Assembly: GCA_026545765.1 (NCBI GenBank)
Contig: JAIFAC010000459.1
Coordinates: forward strand, 1-64,000
From: Plantago major
Lineage: Eukaryota > Streptophyta > Magnoliopsida > Lamiales > Plantaginaceae
Direction of reading: 5' to 3'
Length of the DNA stretch: 64,000 nt
Shown here: in pieces, positions 60,858 through 64,000 of the stretch
Position numbering within the stretch: the first letter of the stretch is position 1
How the letters are laid out: each line of letters starts with the position of its first letter
Made by a program: the position numbers and the translations under genes
Notes under the pieces: model-generated
Told to the model about the DNA's origin: nothing
Seen by the model: only the letters and a program-made list of their open reading frames with translations
Database searches by the model: none

Positions 60858-61156
60858 GATTGGTCAAATTTGTTAATCCTTGCTTATGTGTAATGAAGTT
60901 GCTATATAAAATCGATGTTAGAAGGAAAACATTTCAATACAAACTGATTCATTCCTTTGGTAAGCAGCATGTGTTCCGCATTCATGTTTATTTTAGTCTT
61001 AAACATGGAAATTAATTATGCCAATTAGTGAATGTAGTTAGTGTTGAAAATTCAAACAATATCACATCATTATCATTCGATTGATTATATGTAGTCCAAC
61101 AAGAAGAAAAGTTGACTTAACATTTAGCTAACTACGTTTGATTTCATACATTTAGA
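60858..61156. other. Short spacer, nothing recognised
   Basis: AT-rich flank of the Tat insertion. It includes a TATATAAAA-like string near 60,902 with no ORF behind it. Confidence 0.4.
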
Positions 61157-61165
61157 TAAATTCAT

Positions 61166-61990
61166 GGGCAAATTACCTATGGTTCCCCTTAAATTTGGCC
61201 CAATTACAGATTCTTCCCTAGATTGGCAACAATTACAGATAGGTCTAAATTCCCATTTTTGAGTTGACCAAACAAAAAATAAAGGAAAATTAAATTAAAT
61301 GGACTCAGTTGCAATTTAGAAGTTTCATTTTATTACATACTTGACTCTAATATTTTATAACTTACAAAAATAACCCAAAATATTTTTAAACAATCCCCAA
61401 AACTTATTAACTAACATAAATAACCCACCCATCTTCTTCCCCATCACCAACACCACCCACCACACCACCATCCCGCCACTACCGGAAAAGGAGCTTCCAT
61501 GGCGGAAGCTTGAGCTTCCGCCATGGAAGATCTGTATCTGTAATTACAGATCTTCCATGGCGAAAGCTTGTGCTTCTGCCATGGAAGCAGTGGCGGTGTT
61601 GGTGGTGTCGGTGGCGGTGTGGTGGTGGCGTGGTGGTTTTGGTGGTGGTGTGACGATGTTGGTGGTGGGGAAGAAGATGGGTGGTGGTGTTGGTGGTGGG
61701 GAAGAAGATGGGTGGTGGAGAAGAGGGTTAAAATTTTAATAATTAAAATTTTTGGGGATCTTTTTATAAAAATTGAAAACTGTTAGGGCTTATTTTGTAA
61801 TAAACTAAAACTAATATAATTATAAAATTATAAAGAAAAGAAAAAATAGGAGAAAAGGTTGACTTTTGGGGCTGGTTGTAATTGTTCAATTTGGCCTTTG
61901 TAAAAAAATGGATTTATCTGTAATTTAAGCCAATCCGGGGGTGAATCTGAAATGAGGGTCAATTTAAGGGGTAGTATCTGTAATTTTCCC
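61166..61990. mobile_element. Mutator-type (MULE) foldback MITE with palindromic core
   Basis: A perfect 9-bp duplication TAAATTCAT lies at 61,157-61,165 and 61,991-61,999. Long terminal inverted repeats start GGGCAAATTACC and, from the other end, GGGAAAATTACAGATACTAC, both continuing with CCCCTTAAATT. The core has nested palindromes of CTTCCATGGCGGAAG (61,490-61,590) and a GGT-rich minisatellite (61,590-61,720). There is no transposase. Confidence 0.85.
61590..61725 (+). repeat. GGT-rich minisatellite
   Basis: Repeats of GGTGGTGTTGGTGGTGGGG with GAAGAAGATGGGTGGTGG units. Gly/Val/Trp-rich frames through it are artefacts. Confidence 0.85.
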
Positions 61991-61999
61991 TAAATTCAT

Positions 62000-64000
62000 A
62001 CATTTAGATAAGTGAATAAATATATATAGGTATGTATATAATTTTTTTTCTTTTTAGTATCACTATTACAATCATATTACATTAATTGAACTAATATACT
62101 AACATTCATCAATCATCTCAATCTATAACAAACTAACATACACTATATCACAAATCCGCTCTCGATGAGAATCGAACCCATACACATAATGTATAGAAAT
62201 GAATAATGATATTAAAATATGTTATTTCATAATCCCTCCGTTTTAGACTCAACTTCTCATAGTACGGTCGTATGGACACAATTTTTAAGAGTAAAATGCA
62301 TAAATTTGTAAATAATCAAAATAATTTAAAATATGTAAGTTTGAATGAATAAAGTAATCGAAAGAATGAATAGAGTATGTGAAATATTAATAAATAAAAT
62401 ATGAAATAGATTTTTCATTATATGATAAGTTGAGATTGAGACGGATTAAAACGGAATGACGGAAGTTGAATTGGACGACTGACGAGTATACTTTAATTTT
62501 TTGAAGGAGCATTCAAGGAGTCAAATTTTCAATTAACAAAACAAACCATTAAATGAACTTTTTTTGGAATTGCACTACATCGCTTCCATATAGTAATATA
62601 CATTATGGTGTGTAGTGTGTACACTTATAATTTTTCATGATCTATTTTGTCATCTTCCATTTTAACATGCAATTGCAAATTGCATTTTCTTACTAGCAGG
62701 TACAGAAAAAGGGAAAATGTGACGTGTTTATAAAGTTTATTCAACTAGCTATTGCTTCTTCGTTTCAATATAAGCAATTGAAAGCTTCAAGTTTATACTT
62801 TTTCACAACAAAGATAATGTTTTCTAAAACCCGTCCATAATTAATTTAAAAATAGATGAAGTGATACTGTCAAGAAGAACATGATCTTTTGAAACAAACA
62901 CCCATTTCGTTTATAAAATGCATATTCTTTCTATCATGAAAAGCACAATGGTCTTAATTAAACACCATATATTTTCGGTAATAATCCAAATATATGTCCG
63001 CCTTTTTTATTTTTTTAGTAGTCCATCTCTTAAAAACTCACTCTTTCACAATTGAAAGTAGTAGCAGTGGTGAAATTTAATTTAAGTCGGATAAGATTTT
63101 GTTTATTTGCAAATCATTATCAAAATTAATTTTAGTTGGGTTAAAATACAAAATAATCACTGAACTAGCAACAAATTACTAGCTGGGTTTGACGGGTTTA
63201 TCATGTGATGATTTTGAGTAACCATTATGTTCAACATGATCATCCACGTGCCATTGTACATATAACATAGGAGTAAGTCTTATGAGAGACGCTATTATGG
63301 AGAGACTAAAAGAGACGTACAAACATTACAGTTATATCCAAAAACATTAGAGGTTTTACTAAGAATATCGGTGATATACATATACACAGTAAATTATATA
63401 AAATGGCCACTTATAAAACATTACTGATATTGTTTAAAACATTATTAATACACGTCTCTTCCAAGACTTTATGATAACATAGACAAAAAAAAACTAAATA
63501 ATCACATATTCCGTACATAGCTCAAGCACAGGCACAGAACCTCGAAACGGAAGTATCAAGCAGAAAGAGCAGCTAGCTAGAAAAATTACTACTTCTCACA
63601 AATAAAGTATAATACTTTTACATATTTACTTTCAAGTATAATATATATTAGGCTGTTTGGCAAACGATTAAAATCATGAAAACCAGGTTAACTATATATG
63701 TTTTTAGGTGTTTTTAACTAGGTTTTGGTGATTTTGATGGCTTGCAGATTAAAAACATTGATAACAAGACATATTGAAAAAATAAATATTTTGAAAAATA
63801 TATAAATAAAACTATAAAAGTGAAAAAAATCATTTCAATATATAAGACTCGAGTACTGGACCTTTTACTTAAAAACTGACATATATATGTACAAAATTGA
63901 AACTAAATGAATAAGATTAACATATGGGATTTAAATTGAACTGAAAAATTAGTGAAGTTTGAACCAAGTTCTTTGGGTTATATATATACCTATATGTATA
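62000..64000. other. AT-rich intergenic DNA with a probable MITE
   Basis: No gene recognised. A probable Stowaway-like element is listed separately at 62,232-62,446. Elsewhere only simple AT-rich sequence and isolated terminal-repeat-like strings are seen. Confidence 0.45.
62232..62446. mobile_element. Probable Stowaway-like MITE
   Basis: Left ATCCCTCCGTTTTAGACTC and right TTGAGATTGAGACGGAT are partly complementary, with TA at 62,230-62,231 and 62,447-62,448. The right boundary is uncertain because a second candidate end (GACGGAAGT) lies about 20 bases on. Confidence 0.5.

Noticed and set aside
61557-61786. Gly/Val/Trp-rich frames
   Set aside because: They read through a GGT minisatellite inside a MITE, with no gene structure.
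62160-62200. tRNA B-box-like GAGAATCGAACCC
   Set aside because: No matching A box, acceptor stem or cloverleaf could be drawn around it.
63655-63690. GGCTGTTTGGCAAAC, similar to a terminal repeat of some plant MITEs
   Set aside because: Only one end is seen in the window and no target duplication can be tested.

Overview
This window is nuclear DNA from a flowering plant, most likely a eudicot. The evidence is GT-AG introns in genes with land-plant orthologues, Stowaway, hAT and Mutator-type miniature transposons, Athila- and Tat-lineage Ty3/gypsy elements, and a Cassandra-type LTR carrying a 5S rRNA motif. The FAD2-like copies and the cis-prenyltransferase would fit an asterid, but I cannot fix family or genus by reading. 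No prokaryotic genes, CRISPR arrays or intact rRNA/tRNA genes were seen. Layout. 1-20,006 is a stack of nested, decayed LTR retrotransposons read on the minus strand: a Tat-lineage copy (A, 1-17,093, left end outside the window) sits inside an older related copy (B, 17,094-20,006). Copy A was itself hit by an Athila-like element (3,259-10,621, target duplication CTTAG), which carries a solo LTR of a third family (6,012-7,375), and by a hAT miniature element (15,401-16,189, 8-bp duplication). A (TA)n microsatellite and a Cassandra-like LTR follow at 20,011-20,494. 20,495-43,542 is the gene-bearing part. It holds a cis-prenyltransferase gene (22,701-30,073, plus strand) whose 6.4-kb second intron contains two decayed FAD2-like desaturase copies on the opposite strand; a second Athila-like element (31,927-35,947, target duplication GGCGA); a six-exon CPRD49-type GDSL esterase gene (37,224-39,789, plus); and a two-exon plastid rhodanese gene of the STR10 type (41,663-43,542, minus), convergent with the GDSL gene. 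43,543-47,163 is AT-rich, gene-free DNA with tandem duplications and MITEs. 47,169-60,852 is a structurally complete 13.7-kb Tat-lineage element with both LTRs, a tRNA-Asp-like primer site and target duplication ATTCT. Its gag-pol part is on the minus strand and its extra ORF region is on the plus strand behind its own TATA box. 60,853-64,000 is gene-free, with an 825-bp Mutator-type foldback element. How the parts relate. The three host genes are unrelated: isoprenoid chain elongation, lipid/ester hydrolysis and a plastid rhodanese. They are separated by mobile DNA. The most interesting signals are: two antisense promoter-like regions in the Tat element, one of them conserved in the diverged copy A together with a possible micro-ORF; a cis-prenyltransferase gene with an apparent one-base frameshift in its conserved RTSGE motif and FAD2 relics in its intron; a Stowaway MITE whose target duplication forms part of the likely TATA box of the GDSL gene; and local duplications that preserve pre-insertion sites for two transposons. 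I found no convincing undescribed multi-gene system.
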